Of a DNA stretch of 64,000 nt, positions 9,283 through 18,020 are shown piece after piece (position 1 is the stretch's first letter; each line of letters opens with the position of its first letter). The position numbers and the translations under genes were made by a program. Under the pieces are notes generated by a model. The model saw only the letters and a program-made list of their open reading frames with translations. It did not search any database and was not told the DNA's origin. The stretch comes from Streptomyces rubradiris. Its GTDB lineage: Bacteria; Actinomycetota; Actinomycetes; Streptomycetales; Streptomycetaceae. The stretch spans positions 4,154,001 through 4,218,000 of the forward strand of contig NZ_BNEA01000015.1 in the NCBI RefSeq assembly GCF_016860525.1. Direction: 5' to 3'.

Positions 9283-10314
9283 TCAGCGGTCCACGATGCG
9301 GTCGAACTGGGTCGTGGTGTGCCGCAGGTGGGCCACCAGCTCGTCGCCCACATGCGGCTCGGGGGCGTCCGAGGGCACGAACAGGATCGACACCTGCATG
9401 TGCGGCGGCTCGGCGAACCAGCGCTGCTTGCCGCCCCAGACGAACGGGGAGAGGTTCCGGTTGACCGTGGCCAGGCCGGCCCGGGCGACGCCCTTGGCCC
9501 GCGGCATGACGCCGTGCAGGGCCTTCGGGGCCTCCAGGCCCACCCCGTGCGACGTGCCGCCCGCCACGACCACCAGGTAGCCGTCGGAAGCCGCTTTCTG
9601 CTGCCGGTAGCCGAATCGGTCGCCCTTCGCCACGCGGGTGACGTCCAGGACCGCGCCGCGGTACTCCGTGGCATCGTGGTCCCCCAGCCACAGCCGCGTG
9701 CCGATACGGGCGCGGAACCGGGTCTGCGGGAACTGCTGCTGGAGGCGGATCAGCTCCTCCGCCTTGAGGTGGCTGACGAACATCGTGTGCAGCGGCAGCC
9801 GGGCCGCGCGCAGGCGGTCCATCCAGCCGATGACCTCCTCGACGGCGTCCGAGCCGTCGGTGCGGTCCAGCGGCAGGTGGATGGCGAAGCCCTCCAGCCG
9901 GACGTTCTCTATGGCCTGGTGCAGCTGCGGCAGGTCGTGCTCGCTGACGCCGTGCCGCTTCATCGAGGACATCACCTCGATGACGACACGGGCGCCCACG
10001 AGGCCGTAGACGCCGTCGACGGACGACACCGAGCGGATCACCCGGTCGGGCAGCGGGACGGGCTCCTCACCGCGCCGGTACGGCGTCAGCACCAGCAGGT
10101 CACCGCCGAAGAAGTCCTTGATGCGCGCGGCCTCGTACGTGGTGCCGACCGCGAGCAGGTCGGAGCCGAGCCGTGTGGCCTCCTCCGACAGCCGTTCGTG
10201 CCCGAAGCCGTAGCCGTTGCCCTTGCAGACCGGGACGAGCCCTGGGAACTGCTCCTGCACGTGCTTGTGGTGCGCCCGCCAGCGCGCGGTGTCGACGTAG
10301 AGCGTGAGCGCCAT
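9283..10314 (-). CDS. Alanine racemase-like PLP enzyme
   Basis: A 343-residue protein with the fold-type III racemase N-terminal barrel. The PLP-lysine motif appears as VCKGNGYGFGH with Lys31, a variant of the usual V-K-A-N-A-Y-G-H-G. It aligns with alanine racemase to the C-terminal beta domain but lacks a standard GY-A-D-G-Y-P-R motif, so racemase activity toward Ala is likely by family and not proven. It is directly followed on the same strand by a FemX-type gene (84-base gap), consistent with a role in peptidoglycan precursor synthesis. A hairpin at 9231-9264 terminates it. Confidence 0.82.
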   Translation of the reverse strand: MALTLYVDTARWRAHHKHVQEQFPGLVPVCKGNGYGFGHERLSEEATRLGSDLLAVGTTYEAARIKDFFGGDLLVLTPYRRGEEPVPLPDRVIRSVSSVDGVYGLVGARVVIEVMSSMKRHGVSEHDLPQLHQAIENVRLEGFAIHLPLDRTDGSDAVEEVIGWMDRLRAARLPLHTMFVSHLKAEELIRLQQQFPQTRFRARIGTRLWLGDHDATEYRGAVLDVTRVAKGDRFGYRQQKAASDGYLVVVAGGTSHGVGLEAPKALHGVMPRAKGVARAGLATVNRNLSPFVWGGKQRWFAEPPHMQVSILFVPSDAPEPHVGDELVAHLRHTTTQFDRIVDR

Positions 10315-10397
10315 GGCCGGACCCGGGACCTTTCTCGTGGCTGGGGTGGATCAGAGAGGGAAGAGCTGTGAAGGCTATGGAATCAAACGCCGGCGGC

Positions 10398-11516
10398 TCA
10401 GCGGCGCGACATGTAGATGTCGAGCGCCTTGTGGAGCAGCTTGTTCAGCGGGAAGTCCCATTCGCCGAGGTACTCGGCCGCCTGACCGCCGGTACCCACC
10501 TTGAACTGGATCAGGCCGAAGAGGTGGTCGGTCTCGTCCAGGGAGTCGGAGATACCGCGCAGGTCGTAGACGGTGGCGCCCATCGCGTAGGCGTCGCGCA
10601 GCATCCGCCACTGCATCGCGTTCGACGGCCGGACCTCGCGTCCGATGTTGTCGGAGGCGCCGTAGGAGTACCACACGTGCCCGCCGACGATCAGCATCGT
10701 CGCCGCGGAGAGGTTCACGCCGTTGTGGCGCGCGAAGTACAGCCGCATGCGGTTGGGGTCCTCGGTGTTGAGGGCGGTCCACATGCGCTGGAAGTACGAC
10801 AGCGGGCGCGGCCGGAACTTGTCACGGACGGCCGTGATCTCGTACAGCCGCTGCCACTCGGGCAGGTCCTGGTAGCCGCCCTGGACGACCTCGACGCCCG
10901 CCTTCTCCGCCTTCTTGATGTTGCGGCGCCACAGCTGGTTGAAGTTCTTGTGGACCTCTTCCAGGGAGCGGTTGGCCAGCGGCACCTGGTAGACGTACCG
11001 GGGCTGCACGTCACCGAAGCCGGCGCCGCCGTCCTCGCCCTGCTGCCAGCCCATGCGGCGCAGCTTGTCGGACACCTCGAAGGCACGCGGCTCGATGTAG
11101 TCGGCCTGGATGTCGCGCAGCCGCTTGACGTCCGGGTCCTGGATGCCCCGCTTGATCGTGTCGGCGTTCCAGCGGCGGATGATCACCGGCGGGCCCATCT
11201 TCACGGAGAAGGCACCCTGCTGCTTCAGGTGCGCCAGCATCGGCTGGATCCAGTCGTCCAGGTTCGGGGCGTACCAGTTGATGACCGGGCCCTCGGGCAG
11301 ATAGGCGAGGTAACGCTTGATCTTCGGCAGCTGGCGGTAGAGGACCAGACCGACGCCGACCAGGTGACCGCTCTTGTCGAACCAGCCGAGGTTCTCCGAG
11401 CGCCACTCCGCCTTGACATCGGCCCAGGCCGGGACCTGCATGTGGCTCGCCGCCGGCAGGCTCTGGATGAAGGCCAGATGCTGCTCGCGACTGATGGTCC
11501 TCAGGGTCAGGCTCAT
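10398..11516 (-). CDS. femX: FemX-type peptidoglycan aminoacyltransferase
   Basis: A 372-residue member of the Fem/lipid II:glycine glycyltransferase family, which uses aminoacyl-tRNA to add the first interpeptide-bridge residue to lipid II at the inner membrane face; Streptomyces peptidoglycan has a single Gly bridge. It shows the double GNAT-like fold (YLAYLPEGPVINWY in the first, AATMLIVGGHVWYSYGASD in the second) and the coiled-coil-prone segment NFNQLWRRNIKKAEKAG. It sits upstream of the alanine racemase-like gene on the same strand, probably in one transcript. The symbol follows the name used for the S. coelicolor homologue. Confidence 0.88.
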   Translation of the reverse strand: MSLTLRTISREQHLAFIQSLPAASHMQVPAWADVKAEWRSENLGWFDKSGHLVGVGLVLYRQLPKIKRYLAYLPEGPVINWYAPNLDDWIQPMLAHLKQQGAFSVKMGPPVIIRRWNADTIKRGIQDPDVKRLRDIQADYIEPRAFEVSDKLRRMGWQQGEDGGAGFGDVQPRYVYQVPLANRSLEEVHKNFNQLWRRNIKKAEKAGVEVVQGGYQDLPEWQRLYEITAVRDKFRPRPLSYFQRMWTALNTEDPNRMRLYFARHNGVNLSAATMLIVGGHVWYSYGASDNIGREVRPSNAMQWRMLRDAYAMGATVYDLRGISDSLDETDHLFGLIQFKVGTGGQAAEYLGEWDFPLNKLLHKALDIYMSRR

Positions 11517-11634
11517 TCGGGGCGCTCCTCGGGCTGGTGTGTCCCCATGGGTTCAGGGGCTCCGGCTCTCGCGCCGAAGCCTACTGCGCCTCGCGAGCGC
11601 CCCGACTGGGCATACGGGCCTGGAGGCCGGGAAG

Positions 11635-11949
11635 TCAGCCGACGACACCGCCGAACAGACCACCGTGCGCCATGCCGATCAGGAAGCCGACCCCCGCGGC
11701 ACCGAGTCCCAGGATGAGGCCGAACCGCTCCCGCGTGGTCACCGAGATCCACTGGCCGTACGCGCCGGTGCACAGCGCCACCAGGCCCGCCCACGAGGTC
11801 AGCAGGTGGAGGCCGTGGAAGAAGGCGGTGATGAAGGACAGCACGCCCAGGACGAGCGTCACCGCCATCAGGGCGTCCTGCAGCGGATGAGGCTTGCCGT
11901 CCGTGGCGAAGAGGGAACCGGCGGTGTTGGGTTGCAATGCCTGTGCCAT
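11635..11949 (-). CDS. Small conserved membrane protein, three to four TM segments
   Basis: A 104-residue protein with hydrophobic helices at about 25-47, 52-70 and 78-100. No enzymatic motif. The ATG at 11949 has an excellent ribosome binding site (AGGAGG); an upstream in-frame start would lack one. It is conserved in this position next to rpsF in Streptomyces as far as I recall. It is transcribed away from the ribosomal operon. Function unknown. Confidence 0.8.
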   Translation of the reverse strand: MAQALQPNTAGSLFATDGKPHPLQDALMAVTLVLGVLSFITAFFHGLHLLTSWAGLVALCTGAYGQWISVTTRERFGLILGLGAAGVGFLIGMAHGGLFGGVVG

Positions 11950-12030
11950 GGGCACCTCCTGCGGAAGGCGGCGCATCGTAGCGCCGTACGCACCCGTTGT
12001 GTACAGATTGTCCGGCCCGGCGGCCGGATT

Positions 12031-12061
12031 TCAACCGGAAGCGGGTGTGCGGGTAGTCTGT
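12031..12061 (+). promoter_or_regulatory. Possible vegetative promoter of the rpsF operon
   Basis: TTCAAC and TAGTCT separated by 18 bases, about 165 bases upstream of rpsF. This is a weak match to the HrdB-type -35/-10 pattern; position is the main argument. Confidence 0.3.
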
Positions 12062-12223
12062 ACCGTCTGCACTGGTGTCTGCCCAGACCTTTCCAGGTCA
12101 CACCGACCGGCTCCCCTGAGGGAACCCCGATTGTCAGTGGCGGCCGATACCGTTGCGTACGCATCACAACCCTCCTGCCACGGAACGACCGTGGCCGCTG
12201 AGTCCAAAGGAGGTGGGTTCCAC

Positions 12224-12514
12224 ATGCGTCACTACGAGGTGATGGTCATCCTCGACCCCGATCTCGAGGAGCGCGCTGTCTCCCCGCTGATCGAGAACTT
12301 CCTGTCCGTCGTCCGTGACGGCGGCGGCAAGGTTGAGAAGGTCGACACCTGGGGCCGTCGTCGTCTCGCCTACGAGATCAAGAAGAAGCCCGAGGGCATC
12401 TACTCGGTCATCGACCTGCAGGCCGAGCCTGCGGTCGTCAAGGAGCTCGACCGCCAGATGAACCTGAACGAGTCGGTCCTCCGGACCAAGGTCCTCCGTC
12501 CCGAGACCCACTGA
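12224..12514 (+). CDS. rpsF: Ribosomal protein S6
   Basis: A 96-residue 30S protein that pairs with S18 on 16S rRNA. The N-terminus [17 protein letters not shown] and the conserved [16 protein letters not shown] are diagnostic. The ATG at 12224 is preceded by AAAGGAGGT. First gene of the operon rpsF-ssb-rpsR-rplI, the standard bacterial arrangement linking S6/S18 with single-strand binding protein. Confidence 0.98.
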   Translation: MRHYEVMVILDPDLEERAVSPLIENFLSVVRDGGGKVEKVDTWGRRRLAYEIKKKPEGIYSVIDLQAEPAVVKELDRQMNLNESVLRTKVLRPETH

Positions 12515-12594
12515 GCCCCGCGCTCAGCTGATCCCGGGATTCGAGTAGCAGCAACCAAGCAGCCAGAGCAGCAAACCCGCCGAGAGGTTCCCCC

Positions 12595-13170
12595 ATGGCA
12601 GGCGAGACCGTCATCACGGTCATCGGCAATCTTGTCGACGACCCCGAGCTGCGCTTCACCCCGTCCGGTGCGGCGGTCGCGAAGTTCCGCGTCGCGTCCA
12701 CTCCCCGCACCTTCGACCGCCAGACGAACGAGTGGAAGGACGGCGAGAGCCTCTTCCTGACCTGCTCGGTCTGGCGCCAGGCGGCGGAGAACGTCGCCGA
12801 GTCGCTCCAGCGAGGCATGCGCGTCATCGTGCAGGGCCGGCTGAAGCAGCGGTCCTATGAGGACCGCGAGGGCGTCAAGCGCACGGTCTACGAGCTGGAC
12901 GTCGACGAGGTCGGCCCCAGCCTGCGTAACGCCACGGCCAAGGTCACCAAGACCGCCGGTGGCGGTGGCCGCGGTGGCCAGGGCGGTTACGGCGGCGGTG
13001 GCGGCCAGGGCGGCGGCTGGGGCGGTGGCCCCGGTGGCGGTCAGGGCGGCGCTCCGGCCGAGGACCCGTGGGCGACCGGCGGTGCTCCCGCCGGTGGCAA
13101 CCAGGGTGGCGGCGGCTGGGGCGGCGGCTCCGGCGGCGGTGGCGGCTACTCGGACGAACCCCCCTTCTAA
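12595..13170 (+). CDS. ssb: Single-stranded DNA-binding protein
   Basis: A 191-residue SSB. The OB-fold covers about residues 1-110 ([20 protein letters not shown] at the start), a Gly-rich flexible linker with Trp/Gln runs about 118-182, and the acidic C-terminal tip ends DEPPF, the peptide that recruits replication and repair partners. Lies between rpsF and rpsR in the conserved operon. This long Gly-rich linker is typical for the essential SsbA-type protein of Streptomyces. Confidence 0.97.
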   Translation: MAGETVITVIGNLVDDPELRFTPSGAAVAKFRVASTPRTFDRQTNEWKDGESLFLTCSVWRQAAENVAESLQRGMRVIVQGRLKQRSYEDREGVKRTVYELDVDEVGPSLRNATAKVTKTAGGGGRGGQGGYGGGGGQGGGWGGGPGGGQGGAPAEDPWATGGAPAGGNQGGGGWGGGSGGGGGYSDEPPF

Positions 13171-13251
13171 GCCTTCGGGCCAGGCCTTCCGGGCCGGTCC
13201 GGGCCGAGGGCGGGTCGTACCCCCACTTCTTGATCACACAGGAGAAACACC

Positions 13252-13488
13252 ATGGCGAAGCCGCCTGTGCGCAAGCCGAAGAAGAAGGTCTGCGCTTTCT
13301 GCAAGGACAAGGTCACGTACGTGGACTACAAGGACACGAACATGCTGCGGAAGTTCATTTCCGACCGCGGCAAGATCCGTGCCCGCCGCGTGACCGGCAA
13401 CTGCACGCAGCACCAGCGTGACGTCGCCACGGCCGTCAAGAACAGCCGTGAGATGGCGCTGCTGCCCTACACCTCCACCGCGCGATAA
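13252..13488 (+). CDS. rpsR: Ribosomal protein S18, cysteine-containing type
   Basis: A 78-residue S18. It has CAFC near residues 14-17 and CTQH near 48-51, so it keeps a potential zinc-binding set (three Cys and a His) and is of the C-plus kind, in contrast to zinc-independent paralogues found elsewhere in actinobacterial genomes. Preceded by AGGAG and placed 81 bases after ssb. Confidence 0.97.
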   Translation: MAKPPVRKPKKKVCAFCKDKVTYVDYKDTNMLRKFISDRGKIRARRVTGNCTQHQRDVATAVKNSREMALLPYTSTAR

Positions 13489-13506
13489 GGGAAGGGTGAC
13501 CGACTC

Positions 13507-13953
13507 ATGAAGATCATCCTCACCCACGAGGTCTCCGGCCTCGGTGCCGCGGGCGACGTCGTCGACGTCAAGGACGGTTACGCTCGCAACTACCTGATCC
13601 CGCGGAAGTTCGCCATCCGCTGGACCAAGGGTGGCGAGAAGGACGTCGAGCAGATCCGCCGCGCCCGTAAGATCCACGAGATCCAGACCATCGAGCAGGC
13701 CAACCAGGTCAAGGCCCAGCTCGAGGGCGTCAAGGTCCGCCTGGCCGTCCGCTCCGGCGACGCCGGCCGTCTCTTCGGTTCCGTCACCCCGGCCGACATC
13801 GCGTCCGCGATCAAGGCCTCCGGTGGCCCCGAGGTCGACAAGCGCCGCATCGAGCTCGGTGCTCCGATCAAGACCCTGGGCGCCCACGAGACGTCCGTGC
13901 GTCTGCACCCCGAGGTTGCCGCCAAGGTCAACATCGAGGTCGTCGCGGCCTGA
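13507..13953 (+). CDS. rplI: Ribosomal protein L9
   Basis: A 148-residue 50S protein. The N-terminal rRNA-binding domain ([20 protein letters not shown], then [16 protein letters not shown]) and the C-terminal domain joined by a long helix are all present. Eighteen bases after rpsR; last gene of the operon before a strong terminator at 13991-14023. Confidence 0.98.
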   Translation: MKIILTHEVSGLGAAGDVVDVKDGYARNYLIPRKFAIRWTKGGEKDVEQIRRARKIHEIQTIEQANQVKAQLEGVKVRLAVRSGDAGRLFGSVTPADIASAIKASGGPEVDKRRIELGAPIKTLGAHETSVRLHPEVAAKVNIEVVAA

Positions 13954-13990
13954 TCGCCGCGTGATCGCAGTGCTCGCTTGAGCCCTTGAG

Positions 13991-14023
13991 AGGGGCCGCA
14001 TCCGTGAAGGGTGCGGCCCCTTT
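13991..14023 (+). terminator. rplI operon terminator
   Basis: GGGGCCGCATCC pairs with GGGTGCGGCCCC over a five-base loop (one G-T pair) and is followed by TTT. It lies 38 bases after the rplI stop and before the convergent MATE gene. Confidence 0.85.
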
Positions 14024-14066
14024 CGCATGACCGTGCGTCCCGGGTCAGGGGTGGTCACCGCGGCAT

Positions 14067-14080
14067 GTTTCACGTGAAAC
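14067..14080. other. parS site (perfect)
   Basis: Exact GTTTCACGTGAAAC, between the rplI terminator and the 3' end of the convergent MATE gene. Confidence 0.92.
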
Positions 14081-14102
14081 GGAAGGAAGCCGTGCGGATC
14101 AG

Positions 14103-15440
14103 TCAGCGGGTAGCGCCCGTCACGATCCAGCGGCCCGAGCGGGTGCGCAGCCACAGCGTCAGCATGCGGACCGTCATCATCAGGGCCATCGCCGCCCAGA
14201 CCGCGGTGAGGCCGCCGCCGAGCGTGGGCACCAGCAGGGCCACCGGCGCGAATATCGCCAGGGTGAGAACCATGGCCCCGGCCAGATAGGGACCGTCTCC
14301 CGCGCCCATCAGGACACCGTCCAGGATGAAGACGATTCCGCAGACGGGCTGTGCGAGCGCCACGAGCAGCAGGGCCGGCAGCGCGGCGTCCTTCACCCCG
14401 GAGTCACCGGTGAACAGCGGCAGGAAGAGCGGACGCGCTACCACCACGAGCACGCCCAGGACGACACCGGTCGCGATGCCCCACTGGACCATGCGACGAC
14501 AGGCCTGACGGGCTCCCTGTGCGTCCTCAGCGCCCAGGTAGCGCCCGATGATGGCCTGCCCCGCGATCGCTATGGCGTCGAGCGCGAAGGACAGCAGGCT
14601 CCACAGGGAGAGGACGATCTGGTGCGCGGCGATGTCGGCGTCCCCGAGGCGGGCCGCGACCGCCGTGGCGATCATGGTCATCGCCCGCAGGGAGAGCGTA
14701 CGGACCAGGAGGGGTACGCCGGCCTGCGCCGAGGCACGGATTCCGGCGGCGTCGGGCCGCAGGGAGGCGCCGTGCCGACGGGCCCCGCGGACGACCACCG
14801 TCAGATAGACGGCGGCCATGCCGCACTGCGCGATGACCGTGCCCCACGCCGAGCCGGCGATGCCGAGTCCGGCGCCGTAGACCAGTACGGCGTTGAGGGC
14901 GGCGTTGGTGACGAAGCCGGCGACGGCGACGTAGAGCGGGGTCCTGGTGTCGTGCAGGCCGCGCAGTACGCCGGTCGCGGCCAGGACGACGAGCATCGGG
15001 GGGATGCCCAGCGCGGAGACGCGCAGATAGGTTGTGGCGTAGGGGGCCGCGGTGGACGAGGCGCCGAAGAGGTCGACGATACCGGGGGCCAGCGGCAGGA
15101 ATACGGCGATGACGGCGATGCCGAGCAGCAGCGCCAGCCAGATGCCGTCCATGCCCTGTCGGAGCGCCGCGGGGAGATCGCCGGCGCCCACGCGACGGGC
15201 CACCGCGGCGGTGGTGGCGTAGGCGAGGAAGACGAACACGCTCACGGCGGTGGTCAGGAGCGCCGAGGCGACGCCGAGGCCGGCCAGTTGGGCGGTCCCG
15301 AGGTGGCCGACGATCGCGCTGTCGGCCATGACGAAAAGAGGCTCGGCGACGAGGGCGCCGAAGGCCGGGACGGCCAGCGCGACGATTTCTCGGTCGTGCC
15401 GCCGCCGGGTGGCCTTGGGTATGTCAGGAGCCTCTGTCAT
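14103..15440 (-). CDS. MATE-family efflux protein
   Basis: A 445-residue membrane protein with twelve predicted helices and the MATE hallmark near the N-terminus (VPAFGALVAEPLFVMADSAI, residues about 25-44; VGHLGTAQLAGLG next). It is of the DinF-like branch, which exports cationic compounds using ion gradients; the substrate is unknown. I chose ATG 15440 (MTEAPDIPKA); ATG 15446 and TTG 15449 are alternatives, with no clear ribosome binding site for any. It is divergent from dnaB across a region rich in DnaA boxes. Confidence 0.88.
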   Translation of the reverse strand: MTEAPDIPKATRRRHDREIVALAVPAFGALVAEPLFVMADSAIVGHLGTAQLAGLGVASALLTTAVSVFVFLAYATTAAVARRVGAGDLPAALRQGMDGIWLALLLGIAVIAVFLPLAPGIVDLFGASSTAAPYATTYLRVSALGIPPMLVVLAATGVLRGLHDTRTPLYVAVAGFVTNAALNAVLVYGAGLGIAGSAWGTVIAQCGMAAVYLTVVVRGARRHGASLRPDAAGIRASAQAGVPLLVRTLSLRAMTMIATAVAARLGDADIAAHQIVLSLWSLLSFALDAIAIAGQAIIGRYLGAEDAQGARQACRRMVQWGIATGVVLGVLVVVARPLFLPLFTGDSGVKDAALPALLLVALAQPVCGIVFILDGVLMGAGDGPYLAGAMVLTLAIFAPVALLVPTLGGGLTAVWAAMALMMTVRMLTLWLRTRSGRWIVTGATR

Positions 15441-15922
15441 GCGCATCAATCTAATCGTCCACAGGTAAGTGATGCAACTGTCTATTGCTCCTTACCTCTC
15501 GTCTCGGGCGGTGTTGTTTCGGGTACCGTTCGAAGCGATCTTGGCCCGACCGGGGAAGTTTTTCTTCTGCACAGCCGGTGGATCGTAAACGCCCAGGTCA
15601 GGGACGTGATGCCGGGAAGATCGAGGGCTTGTTCACAGGGCTGTCCACCGGGTCGTGCACAGGTTTCGGCGAGTTCTCCACAGCATCGGGCCCGTCGTCC
15701 ACATGGCCTGTGGATAACCAGATTGGCTGACGGTGCCGACGGGCCTACCGTGGTGCGGCGCCCGCTCCTTCCCACGGCCCGGCGAGAGACCCTCTTCCGG
15801 CCTGGGAACGGTCACAAATCCGACGCGCGAGAACCGGAGTCGGGCTTCTCGATTTGTCAGTGTCGTGGCGTACAAAAGAGGCCACGGCGAGGTCCGCCGT
15901 GCGGACGGGAGGAGGTGGCTCG
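15441..15922. other. Divergent intergenic region, MATE / dnaB
   Basis: 482 bases. It holds the DnaA-box cluster at 15455-15717 and the strong dnaB ribosome binding site (GGAGGAGGT near 15909). I see no convincing ORF with codon bias, no tRNA and no clear promoter hexamers. Confidence 0.6.
15455..15717. other. DnaA-box cluster in the dnaB leader
   Basis: One perfect box, TGTGGATAA (reverse of TTATCCACA) at 15709-15717, and four boxes with one mismatch to TTGTCCACA or TTATCCACA: 15455-15463, 15629-15637, 15674-15682, 15695-15703. Four of the five fall within 90 bases. TTGTCCACA is the preferred DnaA box in Streptomyces. Confidence 0.65.
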
Positions 15923-17401
15923 GTGAGCATTTCCGAGCCCTTGGACGATCCGTGGGCCGACAGCGGACCCAGTGATCGTCTGCCGGCCTCCCGTCGGCGG
16001 GGTGACGGCGGCCGGGGCCGGGACGAGCAGCACGACCGTGGCCGTGAGTCCGGCGGCTGGGACGGCGGAGCCTCCTCCTTCGAGCGGGTGCCGCCGCAGG
16101 ATCTGGATGCCGAGCAGTCCGTGCTGGGCGGCATGCTGCTGTCCAAGGACGCCATCGCCGACGTCGTGGAGATCCTCAAGGGCCACGACTTCTACAAGCC
16201 CGCGCACGAGACGATCTACCAGGCCATCCTGGACGTCTACGCCAAGGGTGAGCCGGCGGACCCGATCACCATCGCCGCCGAGCTGACCAAGCGCGGCGAG
16301 ATCAACAAGGTCGGCGGCGCCGCGTATCTGCACAGCCTCGTCCAGACCGTCCCGACGGCGGCCAACGCCGAGTACTACGCGGAGATCGTCCACGAGCGGG
16401 CCGTCCTGCGCCGCCTGGTCGAAGCCGGTACGCGCATCACACAGATGGGTTACGCGGCCGACGGTGACGTGGACGAGATCGTCAACCGCGCCCAGGCCGA
16501 GATCTACGCCGTCACCGAGCAGCGCACCAGTGAGGACTACCTCCCGCTCGGCGACATCATGGAGGGCGCCCTCGACGAGATCGAGGCGATCGGCTCGCGC
16601 AGCGGCGAGATGACGGGCGTGCCCACCGGGTTCACCGACTTCGACTCCCTCACGAACGGCCTCCACCCCGGGCAGATGATCGTCATCGCCGCCCGTCCCG
16701 CCATGGGCAAGTCGACGCTTGCGCTGGACTTCGCCCGGGCCGCGTCCATCAAGCACAACCTGCCGAGCGTGATCTTCTCGCTCGAAATGGGCCGCAACGA
16801 GATCGCGATGCGTCTGCTGTCCGCCGAGGCCCGGGTCGCCCTCCACCACATGCGGTCCGGCACGATGACGGACGAGGACTGGACGCGTCTCGCCCGCCGG
16901 ATGCCGGACGTGTCGGCCGCGCCGCTCTACATCGACGACTCCCCGAATCTGTCGATGATGGAGATCCGGGCCAAGTGCCGGCGCCTGAAGCAGCGCAACG
17001 ACCTGAAGCTCGTCGTCATCGACTACCTCCAGCTGATGCAGTCCGGCGGCTCCAAGCGCGCCGAGAGCCGTCAGCAGGAGGTCTCGGACATGTCCCGTAA
17101 CCTCAAGCTGCTTGCCAAGGAGCTGGAGATCCCGGTCATCGCGCTCTCCCAGCTCAACCGTGGCCCCGAGCAGCGCACCGACAAGAAGCCGATGGTCTCC
17201 GACCTGCGTGAGTCCGGTTCCATCGAGCAGGACGCCGACATGGTCATCCTGCTCCACCGCGAGGACGCCTACGAGAAGGAGTCCCCGCGCGCGGGCGAGG
17301 CGGACCTGATCGTCGCCAAGCACCGAAACGGCCCCACGGCCACCATCACGGTCGCCTTCCAGGGCCACTACTCCCGCTTCGTGGACATGGCCCAGACCTG
17401 A
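15923..17401 (+). CDS. dnaB: Replicative DNA helicase DnaB
   Basis: A 492-residue hexameric 5'-3' helicase of the replisome. A disordered Arg/Gly-rich N-terminal tail of about 50 residues precedes the DnaB N-domain (PQDLDAEQSVLGGMLLSKDA) and the RecA-like motor with Walker A ARPAMGKST near 258 and Walker B LVVIDYLQLM. No intein is present although many actinobacterial DnaB genes carry one. The GTG at 15923 (VSISEPLDD) is chosen because GGAGGAGGT lies just upstream; an ATG 69 bases earlier is less well supported. The leader carries DnaA boxes, suggesting that DnaA may influence its expression. Confidence 0.97.
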   Translation: MSISEPLDDPWADSGPSDRLPASRRRGDGGRGRDEQHDRGRESGGWDGGASSFERVPPQDLDAEQSVLGGMLLSKDAIADVVEILKGHDFYKPAHETIYQAILDVYAKGEPADPITIAAELTKRGEINKVGGAAYLHSLVQTVPTAANAEYYAEIVHERAVLRRLVEAGTRITQMGYAADGDVDEIVNRAQAEIYAVTEQRTSEDYLPLGDIMEGALDEIEAIGSRSGEMTGVPTGFTDFDSLTNGLHPGQMIVIAARPAMGKSTLALDFARAASIKHNLPSVIFSLEMGRNEIAMRLLSAEARVALHHMRSGTMTDEDWTRLARRMPDVSAAPLYIDDSPNLSMMEIRAKCRRLKQRNDLKLVVIDYLQLMQSGGSKRAESRQQEVSDMSRNLKLLAKELEIPVIALSQLNRGPEQRTDKKPMVSDLRESGSIEQDADMVILLHREDAYEKESPRAGEADLIVAKHRNGPTATITVAFQGHYSRFVDMAQT

Positions 17402-17486
17402 CGTCCTCGTGACGTGCGAGGTCTCGGCCCGGCGGCGATGACGCTCCAGGGTTCCGGCACACCGTGCACGCCACTATGGTGGCCCG

Positions 17487-17915
17487 ATGGTGTCGATCAA
17501 GCAGTTCCAGGTCACCTTCGACTGCGCGGAACCGGAGCGGCTCGCTCGTTTCTGGTGTGAGGTGCTGGGGTACGTCGTGCCGCCGCCCCCGGAGGGTTTC
17601 ACCAGCTGGGACGAATTCGACCGCTCGCTTCCGCCCGAGGTCCAGGGTTCGCGGTACGCCTGCGTCGATCCCTCCGGCGTGGGGCCGCGACTGTTCTTCC
17701 AGCGCGTTCCCGAAGGCAAGGTCGTCAAGAACCGGGTGCACCTGTGCGTACGGGTCGGCACCGGGCTCGTCGGTGAAGAGCGCCTGGCCGCGCTCGAAGC
17801 GGAGTGCGCGCGACTGGTCCCGCTCGGGGCGGTGCGCCAGCGACTGCTGTACGACGGCCATGATTCCTGCATCGTGATGCAGGACATCGAGGGCAACGAG
17901 TTCTGCCTGGACTGA
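17487..17915 (+). CDS. VOC-superfamily (glyoxalase-like) protein
   Basis: A 142-residue protein with paired beta-alpha-beta-beta-beta units as in glyoxalase/bleomycin-resistance proteins. Starts MVSIKQFQVTFDCAEPERLA and ends QDIEGNEFCLD, the typical last strand with a metal-ligand Glu position. It belongs to the Glyoxalase_6-like group common in Streptomyces, with no assigned substrate. Single gene; the next gene begins 105 bases on. Confidence 0.85.
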   Translation: MVSIKQFQVTFDCAEPERLARFWCEVLGYVVPPPPEGFTSWDEFDRSLPPEVQGSRYACVDPSGVGPRLFFQRVPEGKVVKNRVHLCVRVGTGLVGEERLAALEAECARLVPLGAVRQRLLYDGHDSCIVMQDIEGNEFCLD

Positions 17916-18020
17916 GCGGCCCGCGAACGCGACGAGCCGTACGACGGCAGGAGGCGCCACGGCGGCCCGGCACGGATCAATGATTCGACGGCCGCCGTCG
18001 GCACGGGGTGGACTGGGCCC

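Noticed and set aside
5288..9691. Very long minus-strand open frame (over 1400 codons)
   Set aside because: It is antisense to the penicillin-binding protein and membrane protein genes; long spurious frames are common in DNA with extreme third-position GC, and it has no domain.
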